64,000 nucleotides of DNA. It comes from JAWKTV01 sp041398905 (GTDB lineage Bacteria > Planctomycetota > Planctomycetia > Planctomycetales > Planctomycetaceae). The stretch lies in the NCBI GenBank assembly GCA_041398905.1, contig JAWKTV010000007.1, positions 1 to 64,000 of the forward strand, written 5' to 3'. The position numbers and the translations under genes were made by a program. Below the pieces are notes generated by a model. It was not told the DNA's origin. It saw only the letters and a program-made list of their open reading frames with translations, and ran no database searches. Shown here piece after piece: positions 41,249 through 52,130 of the stretch (its first letter is position 1; the number at the start of each line of letters is the position of its first letter).

Positions 41249-43455
41249 GTGCCTCAGTGGACAACCCTGCCCCATTGGCTGGTTCGAGCCCAGCGATGGC
41301 TCAAGCTTTCCGCCTTCTCGTCGTCACTCGTGCTCTCCTCCGGCCTGGCGTGCGCTGGGACGACGCGAACGACCGGTTGCTTCCCCTCCCTGAACGGACC
41401 CCTGCCGGCTTCAGCTACGAAGCGTTCGAGAAGCTCGGCCCGTCGTGGGAGACCTGGTCGGAGGAGACCCTGAAGCTGACCGAGGCTCTGTACGAAGAAG
41501 CCTTCAGCCAGTCGGCTCAACAGCAGGTGCTCGCGGACCTGCGGCTGAAGCAGCAGACCGTGATCAAGGCGCTGGGCGACCCGGTCTACGCACCGATCCA
41601 CCCGCAGCTCTCCGACCTGTACGGTAAGCTGACGCGACGTCTCGACGTCTACGACGGCCTGGCGGCGCTGTTGAGCGGCGCACCGGAAGGGGCGGTTCTG
41701 CCGAAAACGGCAGCGGACTCGGGATTGACCGAATTGCGTGCGGCCTATTCCGACCTCGAGTCGAGCCTGCTGGTCATTCCACAGGGGCCGACATGGCTGC
41801 CGTTCATCGCGGCCGATGAACTGGCGGCGGCCACCGCGGATGGCGATCTGTCCGACGCGGATCGTGAGATTCTGCAAAAGGTGCTCGGCCGGCTGAACGA
41901 TGTCGACAGCCTGCAGGCGGAGCAGAAGGAGTTCCTGCAGCAGCCGATGTTCCGCAAGCTCGCGACGGCGATTGAGACCGCGCTGGCCGGTCCGGCGGCG
42001 GCCGGCGACGAGAACGTCGATCCGGATTCACCGCTGCAACAAGCGGCTGCGGACCTGCTGCTCGCGATCGAAGAGTACGAATCGAGCGGCTCCCGCGAGG
42101 CGGCGAACGACATCCGCAACCTGCTGCAGGGCTTGCAGGCGGCCGGCGGCCCGGCGGCTGGCCCGCTCGTGTCGGCGATGCGGGCGCACTACTTCAACTT
42201 CAATCTCAAGGTGGTCGCCAGCGAAGCGTTCCTGAAGAACTTCTTCAATCAGCAGCGGTCAGAATCGGGGGCCGTCCGCGACCAGTTTGAAGACGTCGAG
42301 GTCAGTGGTTGCCAGTGGACCACCACCGATGTCAGTGTGGACCTCAAGCACAACGATTCGTCCGCGCAGTTCATGCTGACGCTGGATGGCAAGATTCGCA
42401 CCAGCACGATCGGCGAAGTCTGCCCGGCGACCGTCTACACCGCCGGAAACGCCTGCTTCCGTGCGGAGAAGGACATCTACTTCGACGGCACCAGCTTCAC
42501 GCTCGACCCGGCCCGCATCGGTGTCAACGCCAACAACTGCAGCTACGACGCCAAGACCTGTGTCGAGTTCATCCCCATCGCCCGGGGACTGGCCCGCAAC
42601 TTCGTGCTGCAGCAGGCGGCCGACAAGAAGTCTGAGTCCGACGCGCACGCCCGCTCACGCATCTCCAAGCAGGTCCGCAGCAAGTTCAACGAAGAGACCG
42701 CGCGGCAGTTCTCTGAGCTCGAAGGCAACCTCGAATCCAAGCTCTACGGTCCGCTTGGCGAGCTGAATGTTCGTCCCGAATCGATCGCGATGAACACGAC
42801 GGAGACCGAGCTGTACCTCCGTGAACGGCTGATGGGGACCGGCGAACTGGGAGCGGGACGGCCTCCGATCGCCCCGCTGCCCCTCAGCGGCGCCGCCGTC
42901 CAGGTCCATCAGAGCCTGCTCAGCAACGGCGCCGATCGATTCGGCTTTGCTGGACAACGCCTGACCGCCAAGGAGATGAATGAACGAATCGCCGAGCGGC
43001 TCGATCGCGTCTTCCCGAACCGGAAGAAGCCCGCAGAAGACCCGGACGCGAAGCAGCCCGACGACACCAATCGTCTCATCTTCGACGAAGTCGATCCGAT
43101 CAGCTTCCAGTTCGAGGACGGTCAACTGATCATGAGCCTGCGGGCCGGATTGGAGCGGCCGGGCGAAGAGGAGATTCCCACGCAGATCATCAGCGTCCCT
43201 CTTAAGCTGACGCTCGAAGGCGGCGAACTCGTCATCGAGCGCGGCACGGTCGGCGTCAAGCCGGTCGATCGGCCCGACAACATTGGCGAGCAGATCGCCC
43301 GCGCCAACATCATGCGGGGACGGATCGAAGAAGGCATCCCACCGCGACAGAGCAAGTCCGCGCAGTTCGATGTTGACGCCAAGGGAAAAATCGTGGCCCT
43401 CAACGTCACGTCGATCGTCGTGGAAGATGGCTGGCTGACGATCCTCGCGGAATAG
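41249..43455 (+). CDS. Large exported protein of unknown family (frameshifted at signal peptide)
   Basis: GTG 41249 has GGAG 8-12 nt upstream and opens a signal peptide (WLKLSAFSSSLVLSSGLACA). The frame then breaks at a three-G run (41357-41359, one G lost) and continues DDANDRLLPLPERTP. The mature part is about 700 residues. An Ala/Leu/Glu-rich helical region to about residue 330 is followed by a Thr/Asp beta-rich region with cysteines (GCQWTTTD, EVCPATVYTAGNACF, NNCSYDAKTC) and a C-terminal region with FQFEDGQLIMSLRAG. No known domain was recognised. A terminator hairpin follows at 43488. Large exported proteins of this style are typical of planctomycetes. Confidence 0.7.
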
Positions 43456-43487
43456 AGTCCCGCCTTCTCGCAGCAGATTGACCAACA

Positions 43488-43530
43488 GCAGGAACGCGTG
43501 CCCCCATCGGGCACGCGTTCTGCGCTTTGT
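43488..43530 (+). terminator. Terminator hairpin after the large exported protein
   Basis: Stem of 15 bp with one bulged G (43488-43503 with 43509-43523) and a 5-nt loop, 33 bp after the stop codon. The following GCTTTGT is only a weak T-tract. Confidence 0.6.
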
Positions 43531-43618
43531 CAGCCTGTCGGACTCGGTACCAAAGGGCCGGCGAGCCGTAGGCCGTCAGTCCCCGAACCGTCAGCGAGGA
43601 CCAACGCCACAGCTCGAA

Positions 43619-45472
43619 CTAGCGAGCCTGCGGCTCGGGAGTCCCGTTCGACTCGGTCGCCGCAGGTGTCGCCACCAGCAGCTCGGGACTGTCGATCACG
43701 AGATAGTGCCCGTGGTCGGCGGTCACGATCAGCACCGTCTCCTCCCAGTTGCTGTTCGCCTCCACCCAATCGGTGATCGCCTTGACGGCAGCGTCGCCGC
43801 TGTTGACCGCACCGATCGAGTTGTCGAGGTTGTCGTCGTGATTCGCCCAGTCGACATCACCCGCCTCGACCATGAGCCAGAAGCCCTTGTCGTTCCTTGA
43901 CAGGACGGACAATGCGGCGGTGGTCATCTCCGCAAGAGTCGGGTTCTCGGTGATGTCGGCGGGCGTGTAGTTCTCCGCCTTCGCCCGGCCTGCGACCGGC
44001 TGGAAGTCGCCATTCGCCGTCTGGAACGGCAAGTGACTCCCCACACCGAAGAACCCGAACAGGCGATGACCATTGGCGGCGGCCTGTTCGGCGGCCGCCG
44101 CGAGGACCGTGCCGCCCTTCTCTCCCTCAGTGCGCTGAACGACGACATACTTGCCGCCATTCGCGACATCGATGGCGCGCAGGTCTTCGTCGGCGAGGTA
44201 GCGGTTGCCGGGGACGAAGTTCTGGCCCTGCGCTTTGTCCTGGTCCTTGGTGGTGCCAAAGCCGCAGCCAAGCACAACATCCATCCCGGGCAGCGGGTTC
44301 TCCGGATGCGCGATGGAAGGCCGGCCGACGAGGTCCCGCGAGAGATCCTGGTAGTCATCGCGCTCGACATTGTGCGCGTAAGCCGCAGCGGGGGTCGCAT
44401 GGCTGATCGGGACACTCGTGACGACGCCTACGGCGTAGCCCTGCTCCTGCACGCGGTGGGCGATCGTCGAGACCTGCAGGCCAGTGGCGTCGACGTTGAC
44501 TCCGTTGTTGTAGGTCTTGATTCCCGCCGTCATGCTGGTCGCGGAGCTGGACGAATCGGTGTAGGCATGTACTCCGCGATCGGTGGAGGGCTGGCCGATG
44601 AGGTACTTCAGGTCCAACGCCACGTCCCACGGCGTGCGTCCACCTCGTGCGGCGTTGTAACCGCCCTGCTGCGTCCCGCCCGGATTCTTCACACGCTACT
44701 CATCGACATCGACGCTGGTCCCCTCATTGTGCGGACTGGTGACCATGTAGCCGAACTGTGTCGTGCCCGCGGCGTCATACTCCTGGAAGTGCGTGCCCGT
44801 GCCACGGCCTGCGACATAGGTAACGGACCCCTCATTGACGATCGCGGCGGCCCGCGTCGTGGACCAGTCCATGCCGTCGAATACGAAGAGAATCACATGC
44901 TTGCGACCCGCCTTGAATGCCGCCGCCTGCAGGTCATGCAGGTTCGTCTGATCCATCCAGTCAGCCTGGGGATCAACCGAATCGGTCGGCTCAAAGCCGT
45001 AGATGCGGCGGAGCGCGTCCGCACTGCGATAGGGAGAATTCTCTCCCAGATAGCTCCCCAGATCGACCCCGGCGCCGCCGCCTCGCGTGCCAAACGTGTA
45101 GACCGGGATCAGGCGATTGCTGTGGCTGCCCCACTGCGTGTAATTCTCCGGATCGACACCCCAATGCGCGACCTCCGAATGGCCCGCGGCGATCGCGTCC
45201 GCCTGCAGTTCGGCGACATGATCCTCCGCAACGACAGATGAAGTCAGCAGCGTCCCCCAGCAAAGCATCCGCGCGAGGCTGCGACCCAGCCGGAACCGGC
45301 CGTCGCGGAGGGGCGTCGCAGAGTACAAACAAGTCGATCCGGAAATCGCACGTGACACGGTAGACACACCAGCTTGGAGAATGCGGGACCGTTGAGTACC
45401 AACTGCGTTATCGCCTTTAATGACCCGGGCGACAGTTGGCGTCGGCAGGAACATCATCGCCACGGAACTCAA
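43619..45472 (-). CDS. PhoA-type alkaline phosphatase with an in-frame amber codon
   Basis: Metal-dependent phosphomonoesterase of the classical alkaline phosphatase family. A signal-like segment (MLCWGTLLTSSVVAED) begins at 45268; the real start may be there, or a GTG near 45358, or 45472. Key motifs are VILFVFDGMDWSTT (metal Asp), DSSSSATSMTAG (nucleophile Ser), VEAGDVDWANHDD and TADHGHY (metal Asp/His). A TAG at 44696-44698 splits the gene in the same frame, between TSVDVDE and RVKNPGG. A single C-to-T change from CAG would explain it. Without readthrough, the part before the TAG lacks the nucleophile. No frameshift is needed. Confidence 0.85.
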
Positions 45473-45601
45473 CGTGTCGACGGAACAGATTGTGAATTCT
45501 TCATGAAGATTGGCGGTGGAGTCAAACGACCCCGTCGTCGCGGCTGCCCATCGATTCGGATCGGTACTGTTCGCGGGTGCAAACGTACCCCCGGGCGAAA
45601 G

Positions 45602-46702
45602 CTACTTCAGCTCCGGATCCGCCGCGGCGTCGGCCTGGCGGTAGAGCTCTGTCGGAATCAGTTGCTTCGCCGGGACTTCCTTCCCTTTCAGATGTGCAAT
45701 GATCGACTCAACGACGAGCTTGCCCATGCGGTCGGGGAACTGGATCGGATCGGCGTAGATCGTCCCCTCCTTGATTGCCTGCTTGCCTTCCGGCTGACCA
45801 TCGAATCCAACGATCACCACCTGACCGGTGCGTTTCGCGGTCTCGACCGCGGCGACGGCTCCCAGGGCGGCTGGATCGTTGATCGCGAAGATGCCCCGCA
45901 AGTCGGGGTTCGCCTGCATCGCATCGGCGGCGGCCTGCAGACCGCCATCCTTCGCCGCACCGCTCTCCAGCGTCGCCACAATCTCGATCTTCTCGTCGGA
46001 CGCGCTGTTGTGCTCGGCGATTACCTCGAGAAAGCCCTCGACCCGCAGGCGGCACGATTCCGCCTGCTGGTAGTGCAGGATGGCCACCTTTCCGCTGCCG
46101 ATCGCTTCGATCATCGCCTCCGCCGCCAGCCGGCCGCCCCCCTTGTTGTCCGTGGCGATCTGGCTGATCACCTCGACCTCGTCCGACTCGATTGGGATAT
46201 CGACGGTGAAGACCGGAATGCCAGCGGCCGCCGCCCGCTGCACAGCCGGCAGGACCGATCGAGTTTCGGCCGGGCTGATCACAATCGCCGCGACCTTCTG
46301 CACAACGAAATCCGCTACCTGCTGCGACTGCTTGGCCGGATCTTCGTCGGCACTCAGCGCAACGACACTGTATCCCTGCCTGGCGGCCTCGGCCTCGATG
46401 TTGTCGGCGATGACCTTGAAGAACGGATTCTCGAAGGTCAGCAAAGTGACACCGATGGTCCCCCGACTGCCGGGGGCCGGGGCATCCGAACTGCTAACGT
46501 CGGCGGAGCCTCCGGTTGGAGCCGAGCCATCACCACCGCCACAGCCGAAGAACCACAAAGGCGGCGCCAGTAAAAGACAGACGCTGACGAACCCTGCTAG
46601 TCGCGCGACAGCAGTCCGCGGCAGCTGGCGGACATTCCCGGCGTGCGACTCGCGACCGGTCAATTCACCGGAAGCATCTTGCGACAGTGACATTCGGATC
46701 AT
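45602..46702 (-). CDS. Sugar ABC transporter substrate-binding lipoprotein
   Basis: Periplasmic binding protein of the ribose/xylose (RbsB-like, type 1) family. The N-terminal region has a hydrophobic helix followed by a lipobox-like FFGCGGG with C54 as the lipidation site. The mature part starts GTIGVTLLTFENPFFKVIADNI, the standard opening, and has AIVISPAETRSVLPAVQRA and GIFAINDPAALGAVAAVE. At 366 residues it has normal length. The frame is intact. No permease or ATPase lies next to it, so it is orphaned here, and the partners may be elsewhere. The ligand is likely a pentose or another monosaccharide. Confidence 0.88.
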   Translation of the reverse strand: MIRMSLSQDASGELTGRESHAGNVRQLPRTAVARLAGFVSVCLLLAPPLWFFGCGGGDGSAPTGGSADVSSSDAPAPGSRGTIGVTLLTFENPFFKVIADNIEAEAARQGYSVVALSADEDPAKQSQQVADFVVQKVAAIVISPAETRSVLPAVQRAAAAGIPVFTVDIPIESDEVEVISQIATDNKGGGRLAAEAMIEAIGSGKVAILHYQQAESCRLRVEGFLEVIAEHNSASDEKIEIVATLESGAAKDGGLQAAADAMQANPDLRGIFAINDPAALGAVAAVETAKRTGQVVIVGFDGQPEGKQAIKEGTIYADPIQFPDRMGKLVVESIIAHLKGKEVPAKQLIPTELYRQADAAADPELK

Positions 46703-46851
46703 GAGCGGCTCAAAGGGGTGAACAATGACAACTGCTGGAGTGAACTGACGTCACGACTCTGCGAGTCGCGCCATCCGGTGGATGATGTTGCCGGGCTCGC
46801 GTAAGTTCGGCGACTTCGCCTTGCTTGTGCCAAAATGGTGTTGGGACCGAT

Positions 46852-49800
46852 TCATGGAACGAACGCGAACTCGGGCGAATTGACGAGCGTCCAGACCGCG
46901 TCTTCCGCCCGCTCGCGCCAGTCGGCATCGAGTCGTTGCGTCGGCGGATCGCCCTGCAGAACCTCCCGCTCACGATTCATCAGTTCGACATCGGACTCGG
47001 GCGCGAAGTGGTTGGACCATGTGACTCCGCTGCGGCGGATGCGTCGCGGCGGCACGGACTCCGGACCCGCTACGACTCGCGCCCCGTAGCCTGGTGAAAG
47101 CAACTCGACGAACAGGGTGCGTTCGGCAGACGTCGCGGGGCGGCTCAACAGCCGCAGGAACAGATCGTCCACGAAGCGATCGACTGGCTGGTCCCGCAGT
47201 GCAATCGTCGTGAGGGCGGAACCGTCGGCGAAGTCGACGACACGACTCGCCGCGGCGCCGTGGGCCAGCACCATCGGCTGTAACGGGGTCATTGTCGTCT
47301 CGCGTGTCGTCAACGGGTCTTGCCGTTGCGGACGCCAACCATAGGCGGCCAGCAGGTCAACCAGGCTTTGGGCGACCGGCAGGTTCAGTGACGGCCGATC
47401 GCGCTCGTTGCTCACCGTCACCAGCTCCCAGGCGCGGCGCGGGAACCGGAGATGCACGAAGTCCCGGGAGCTTTGTGTCCCGTCACGATCCATCGTCAGC
47501 TCCTCCGCGGCGAAGTCCTTGCCGACCGCTCCGAAGAGCGAGTCCACCATCTGCTCGCCCGTCAGGCGGCGGCGCACCGGACCCGCGAACAGGTTGCGAT
47601 CGACATCCCCTGCCACATCGCCGACGAGCGTCCGCTGATACGTCCGCGAACCGAGGATCAACCGGGCGACGTGCTTGAGATCGTAGTCGTGCGTCACCAG
47701 CTCGCGCGCCAGCCAGTCGAGCAGCGCGGGATTCGAGGGCTGAACGCCCTCCCAGTCATCAACCGGATCGACGAGGCCGCGGCCCATGTATCGCTGCCAC
47801 ATGCGGTTGGCGATGACGCGCGCGAAGCGGGTGTTCGTTGGCCCGGTGATTTGCGCCGCCAGCAACTCGCGAGTATCCTGCGCATTTCGGATGAGCTCTG
47901 GCGGCAACCCTGCGACCAGCTCTGGCCATTGCTCCTGCTGCTCGACCGAGACGAATTCGACGAACGGCCAGTCGGGCTTCACTGCGCTGCCTGGCGGCAA
48001 CGTCACCTTAACGATCATTCGCTCGATCTGCTCGGGCGTCGCGGGAATCGAACTCGATTTGGGAACCGCCTGCGGCCCCCGATTCAGCATCGCCGCGACG
48101 CTGAACAGGTCCTGCTGCAGCACGTCGTGGTAAGGAGCGTCATGGCAGCGGGCGCACTTCATCTCGACACCGAGGAACGCGGTACCCACCACGTGCGCCT
48201 TCGCCGCCATCGGCACGTCGTTCTGCGAGGCGATCGCGAAACCGGCCGGGCCGCCCGCGCTCTGGCTCCCCTCCATCATCAGCAGTTCCGTGACGAACCG
48301 GTCGATCGGCTTGTTGTCGACGAATGACTCGTAAATGAACCAGCGAAACGGCCCGCTGTTGTTCAGCTCCGGCTTGGTCAGTCCGGGATTCTCGGCGAGC
48401 ACGTCTTGCCAATAGCCGACCCAATGGTCGGCCCAGCGGGGGTCAGCGAGCAGCCGGTCGATCGCCAGTTCCCGCCGGGTCTCTGGCGGATCGTTCAGGA
48501 ACTGTTCGATCTCTTCCGGTGTCGGAATGACTCCGACGACGTCCAAGGTCACTCGCCGCAGGAACGCGTAGTCGTTGACGAGCGGAACCGGCTGGACACC
48601 CGCTTCGTTGAGCCGCCGTTCCACCATCGCGTCGATGCTGTCCGCCGCGCGGGCCTCGCCATACAGGCCCGCTTGTTCGACATACGCCCGCGCGAAGTCG
48701 TGACGCCGTGACCAGTACTGCTGTTCGGTCTCGCCCAACTGCTGACGCACCCGCAATTCCCAGTCGCGGAGCCGCTGTTCGTCCCGGGGGAGGAAGTCGA
48801 GCCAACTGGCGTCGGTGAAGGGCACGTCGCGCGACGGACTGACGAACCGATAGGGCCCGCCCACTGGCCCGTACGCCAGACAGATCTCGCCAACATAGTC
48901 CCCCTTCCCTTTGTTCCCCAGCAGGCGATAAAGCGACACCGCATGCTTGCCCGCCGACAGGTTGACGGTGACGCGCCGTTCATCATGTGCGGCGGCCAGC
49001 GAAAGAACCTCCTCGCCGGGATCCGGCAGGTGATAGTAGGCGTTATGCGCGCTGCCACTCAGGCCCTGAAATCGCGTCTCGGTGAGCTTGTCGCCATCGA
49101 TGTACAGCCGGGCCGAGTCGAGTGACCGCAGAATGAACTCATACTCACCCGCAGGCAATTCGATCTGGCTGCACAGGTGGAGCAGTTGCGGCACCTTGCG
49201 GTCGACGATCAGGCCTTTGGCGTTGTACTTGCGGGGAATTTCCTTGAGCGCGAACAGGTCGGTCTCGTACACGACTTCCGGGTCTTTGACCCGGAAGTTC
49301 CACGACCTCGCGACCGGTACGCCCTCCATCAGTTCGACCCGGACCCTGTCGGCGGGCACGGAGTCGGAATCGACGATGCCAATCGCCGAGCCTGTCAGTT
49401 GAACGTCGATCTTCACCTTGTCAGCGATCTCTTCCGCCGAGAGCGCCCGACGATGCAGGGCGACGGAGTCGAGGTAGCCATTGAAGGTCGAACTTCCGCC
49501 CATCGACGATCCGATCCACAGCTCGTCGTCGTCGACGACCGGGGCGTTCGTGGTCGGTCCGCCCGCGTCCCACTGGCCTTCGGTCGGTACTCCGTCGATG
49601 TAGCCACGCATGCTCTCCGGTTCACCGAACAGATAGGTCACGGCAACGTGGTGCCACTGTCCATCTTCGGGAACATGGGTGGAGGAGGTCCAGCGGTGCC
49701 ACTCGTCGCCGGAGCCGCCACGAGCCTGGGCTGTCTCCGCATCGGCGAACAGAAAGCTGATGCCGACACCACCGCCGCCGGTGGCGAGCCTGAGCGCGTA

Positions 49801-50337
49801 GTTATGATTGAACTTGTTTGCGCCATCCCGGTGCGTGCGTCCCTTGCCAATGATGTACGGATAGCTGCCATTAAGCGGTTCGTCCCAGCGAAGCCAGGCT
49901 TCGAGGGTGATCTCGTCACCGTTGTCGAAGGTGATCGCGCTCCTCAGGTCGGTCGACGCCGGTGACTCAACCGCGAAGTAGTTCCCTCCGCGCGGCAGCT
50001 TGACCGCCAGATTCTGTGGATCGAAGTCGGGATAGTCCACGGGGCGCGGTCCCTCAACCGCCAACTGCGGCACGCCGCGCTGTTCCAGTCGAAGTGGAGC
50101 GGCGGCGGTCGCCCGTCCCGCGAGCTTCTCCTCGACCGAACTTCCGTCAAAGTCCCATACGAACGAAATGTTCTCGTTCGTACGCTCCGGCGTCGGTTCC
50201 GAAGACGCGGCACCGTCGTCGCCGATGCAGGCTTGAACGGTCAGTCCGGTGAACAGAACCAGGCAGGCCAGTCGGCAGATTGCGTGAAGCGAAAGAAGTC
50301 GCATGAAGATTCGCTGTCGTGGCAGGGCATCAAACAT
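46852..50337 (-). CDS. LamG-DUF1549-DUF1553 multidomain exported protein
   Basis: A protein of about 1,160 residues. AGGA lies about 8 nt before ATG 50337. After a signal segment (LACLVLFTGLTVQACIG) comes a LamG/concanavalin-like jellyroll module (ITFDNGDEITLEAWLRWDEP), then a beta-rich region. Next is DUF1549 (RVTLDVVGVIPTPEEIEQFL through PRWADHWVGYWQDVLAEN) and a heme-type CARCH motif. DUF1553 follows (NTRFARVIANRMWQRYMGRG, LGSRTYQR). This family is strongly expanded in planctomycetes and may be cytochrome-linked. Unlike most relatives, the usual DUF1501 partner gene is not beside it. The frame is intact across 3.5 kb. Confidence 0.9.
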   Translation of the reverse strand: MFDALPRQRIFMRLLSLHAICRLACLVLFTGLTVQACIGDDGAASSEPTPERTNENISFVWDFDGSSVEEKLAGRATAAAPLRLEQRGVPQLAVEGPRPVDYPDFDPQNLAVKLPRGGNYFAVESPASTDLRSAITFDNGDEITLEAWLRWDEPLNGSYPYIIGKGRTHRDGANKFNHNYALRLATGGGGVGISFLFADAETAQARGGSGDEWHRWTSSTHVPEDGQWHHVAVTYLFGEPESMRGYIDGVPTEGQWDAGGPTTNAPVVDDDELWIGSSMGGSSTFNGYLDSVALHRRALSAEEIADKVKIDVQLTGSAIGIVDSDSVPADRVRVELMEGVPVARSWNFRVKDPEVVYETDLFALKEIPRKYNAKGLIVDRKVPQLLHLCSQIELPAGEYEFILRSLDSARLYIDGDKLTETRFQGLSGSAHNAYYHLPDPGEEVLSLAAAHDERRVTVNLSAGKHAVSLYRLLGNKGKGDYVGEICLAYGPVGGPYRFVSPSRDVPFTDASWLDFLPRDEQRLRDWELRVRQQLGETEQQYWSRRHDFARAYVEQAGLYGEARAADSIDAMVERRLNEAGVQPVPLVNDYAFLRRVTLDVVGVIPTPEEIEQFLNDPPETRRELAIDRLLADPRWADHWVGYWQDVLAENPGLTKPELNNSGPFRWFIYESFVDNKPIDRFVTELLMMEGSQSAGGPAGFAIASQNDVPMAAKAHVVGTAFLGVEMKCARCHDAPYHDVLQQDLFSVAAMLNRGPQAVPKSSSIPATPEQIERMIVKVTLPPGSAVKPDWPFVEFVSVEQQEQWPELVAGLPPELIRNAQDTRELLAAQITGPTNTRFARVIANRMWQRYMGRGLVDPVDDWEGVQPSNPALLDWLARELVTHDYDLKHVARLILGSRTYQRTLVGDVAGDVDRNLFAGPVRRRLTGEQMVDSLFGAVGKDFAAEELTMDRDGTQSSRDFVHLRFPRRAWELVTVSNERDRPSLNLPVAQSLVDLLAAYGWRPQRQDPLTTRETTMTPLQPMVLAHGAAASRVVDFADGSALTTIALRDQPVDRFVDDLFLRLLSRPATSAERTLFVELLSPGYGARVVAGPESVPPRRIRRSGVTWSNHFAPESDVELMNREREVLQGDPPTQRLDADWRERAEDAVWTLVNSPEFAFVP

Positions 50338-50529
50338 CGGTCGGTCCTCGGAACTCCGCCAGACCGAACACGGATTCGCCAGCGAACACGCTTGCGAACC
50401 ATCAACATCAGTGAATGCACTCTCTACACTACCAACTCCTGCGACGATGTCGAACAATCACAGAGTCCTTTTTCGATCAGCCAGCCTTTCGCGACCGCAA
50501 CACCGTCGACCGCTGACCCGCCCGCCACC

Positions 50530-51844
50530 ATGAGCATCTTGTTTCCAGAACGTCTCCACGAAGCCGACCTGCGGACAAGGCAGCTTGAACGGCTGCAGGA
50601 GTTGCTGCACAACGTGCTCAACACGAATCCGTTCTGGCAACGGAAGTATCACGTGCTCGGAATTCATGCCGAGCAGATCGATTCGCTCGACACGTTCCGC
50701 CAGCTACCGTTCAGCACCAAGCAGGAACTGGTGACCGATCAGCTCGACCATCCTCCGTATGGATCGAACCTGTCGTTTCCGTTGGGAGCGTACACGCGGC
50801 TGCATCAAACTTCGGGCACGACAGGGACTCCGATGCGATGGCTGGATACGCCATCAAGTTGGGAATGGCTGATGAGCTGCTGGGGGCAGATGTTTCGCAT
50901 CGCCGGCCTGCAGCCGGACGACGTGCTGGCGTTCCCGTTCTCCTTCGGGCCGTTCATCGGCTTTTGGGCCGGATTTGAAGGGGCCGAGCGGCAAGGGAAC
51001 CGCGTGCTCCCGATGGGAGGCATGAGCAGTGAAGCGCGATTGCGAATGCTGGTGGACCTGGGCGCCACCTGGATGTGCTGCACTCCGACATACGCCATGC
51101 GGCTGGCGGAAGTGGCCGCGCAGATGGGGCTTGACCTGCAGAAATCGAACGTCCGCCGCATTCTCGTCGCAGGTGAGCCTGGGGGAACATTCCGGCGATT
51201 CGTCAGCGGATCGAAGCTGCCTGGGGGCGGAAGTCATCGACCATTGGGGGATGACGGATGTCGGTGCGCTTGGCATCGAACCTGAGGAGGGCCGCGGCGG
51301 GCTTTCGATTCTCGAAACCGAGTGTATCGCCGAGATCATCGACCCCGCGACTGGCGAACCGGTGCCGCGCGGGCAGGTGGGCGAGCTGGTGATCACCAAC
51401 TTCGGTCGAACGGGTCAACCGGTAATTCGGTATCGCACGGGCGATCTGGTGCGGGCGGCGACGGGGCCGTGTCCCTCGGGACTGTCGCTGCTGCGCTTGG
51501 AGGGCGGGATCCTGGGACGCGTGGACGACATGCTGACCATCCGCGGGAACAACGTCTTTCCATCGAGCATCGAGGCAATTCTGCGCGAGTTCCCGATGGT
51601 CGCCGAGTACCGGATCATCCTGCAGTCGGTGCGGTCGATGCCCCACCTGAAGATCGAAGTTGAGCCGGCGGCGGAGTTCGCCGGTTCCGCGGAACTTGTC
51701 GACTCGCTGCTGCATGACCTGCAACGTTCGATCAAGGATCGCTTGAGTTTTCAGGCCGAAATCGTCCCTGTACCGGTCGACAGCCTGCCGCGATTTGAAT
51801 TGAAGGGGCGACGGTTCATCCGGGAGGAGTCGAACAGCCCATGA
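50530..51844 (+). CDS. Phenylacetate-CoA ligase (PaaK)-like AMP-forming enzyme (frameshifted in this sequence)
   Basis: Adenylate-forming ligase of the PaaK branch, which activates an aryl or acyl acid to its CoA thioester. ATG 50530 gives MSILFPERLHEADL. The phosphate loop is LHQTSGTTGTPMRW, and DHWGMTDVG with GIEPEEGRGG is the adenylate-binding region. YRTGDLVR and the C-terminal PSSIEAILREFP follow. Two single-G losses, in the runs at 51181-51185 and 51223-51227, break the frame; joined, it reads GGNIPAIRQRIEAAWGAEV. About 439 residues is normal. It diverges from the LamG/DUF1553 gene. The substrate is unknown. Confidence 0.88.
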
Positions 51845-52130
51845 CAAGCCGCGAGTCCCGAACACGCCGAACGACCTCGTACAAACGTGTGGCTCCGATC
51901 GCCTGTTGGGGAATTCGTCGCGCGGACTTCCCCTCCGTGCCCGGGGGACTCGAAGCGACGCAAACCTCTGTCACAGTCATCGCCCAGAACCTCCCTGGTA
52001 CGTCGTTCAATGTGTGACTGAAACGTCCTCCGAGAATTCCTGATTGACTTCGCCCAGGTAACTCCGTCAGCTCATCGATCGATCCCGTCAGCCCCGCGGG
52101 CACTCGCACCTCAGATTGGCACCTCTCCAC

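Noticed and set aside
41280..41300. tRNA-like GGTTCGAGCCC at the start of the exported protein
   Set aside because: No acceptor stem, D-arm or anticodon arm can be paired around it; it is part of the signal-peptide coding sequence.
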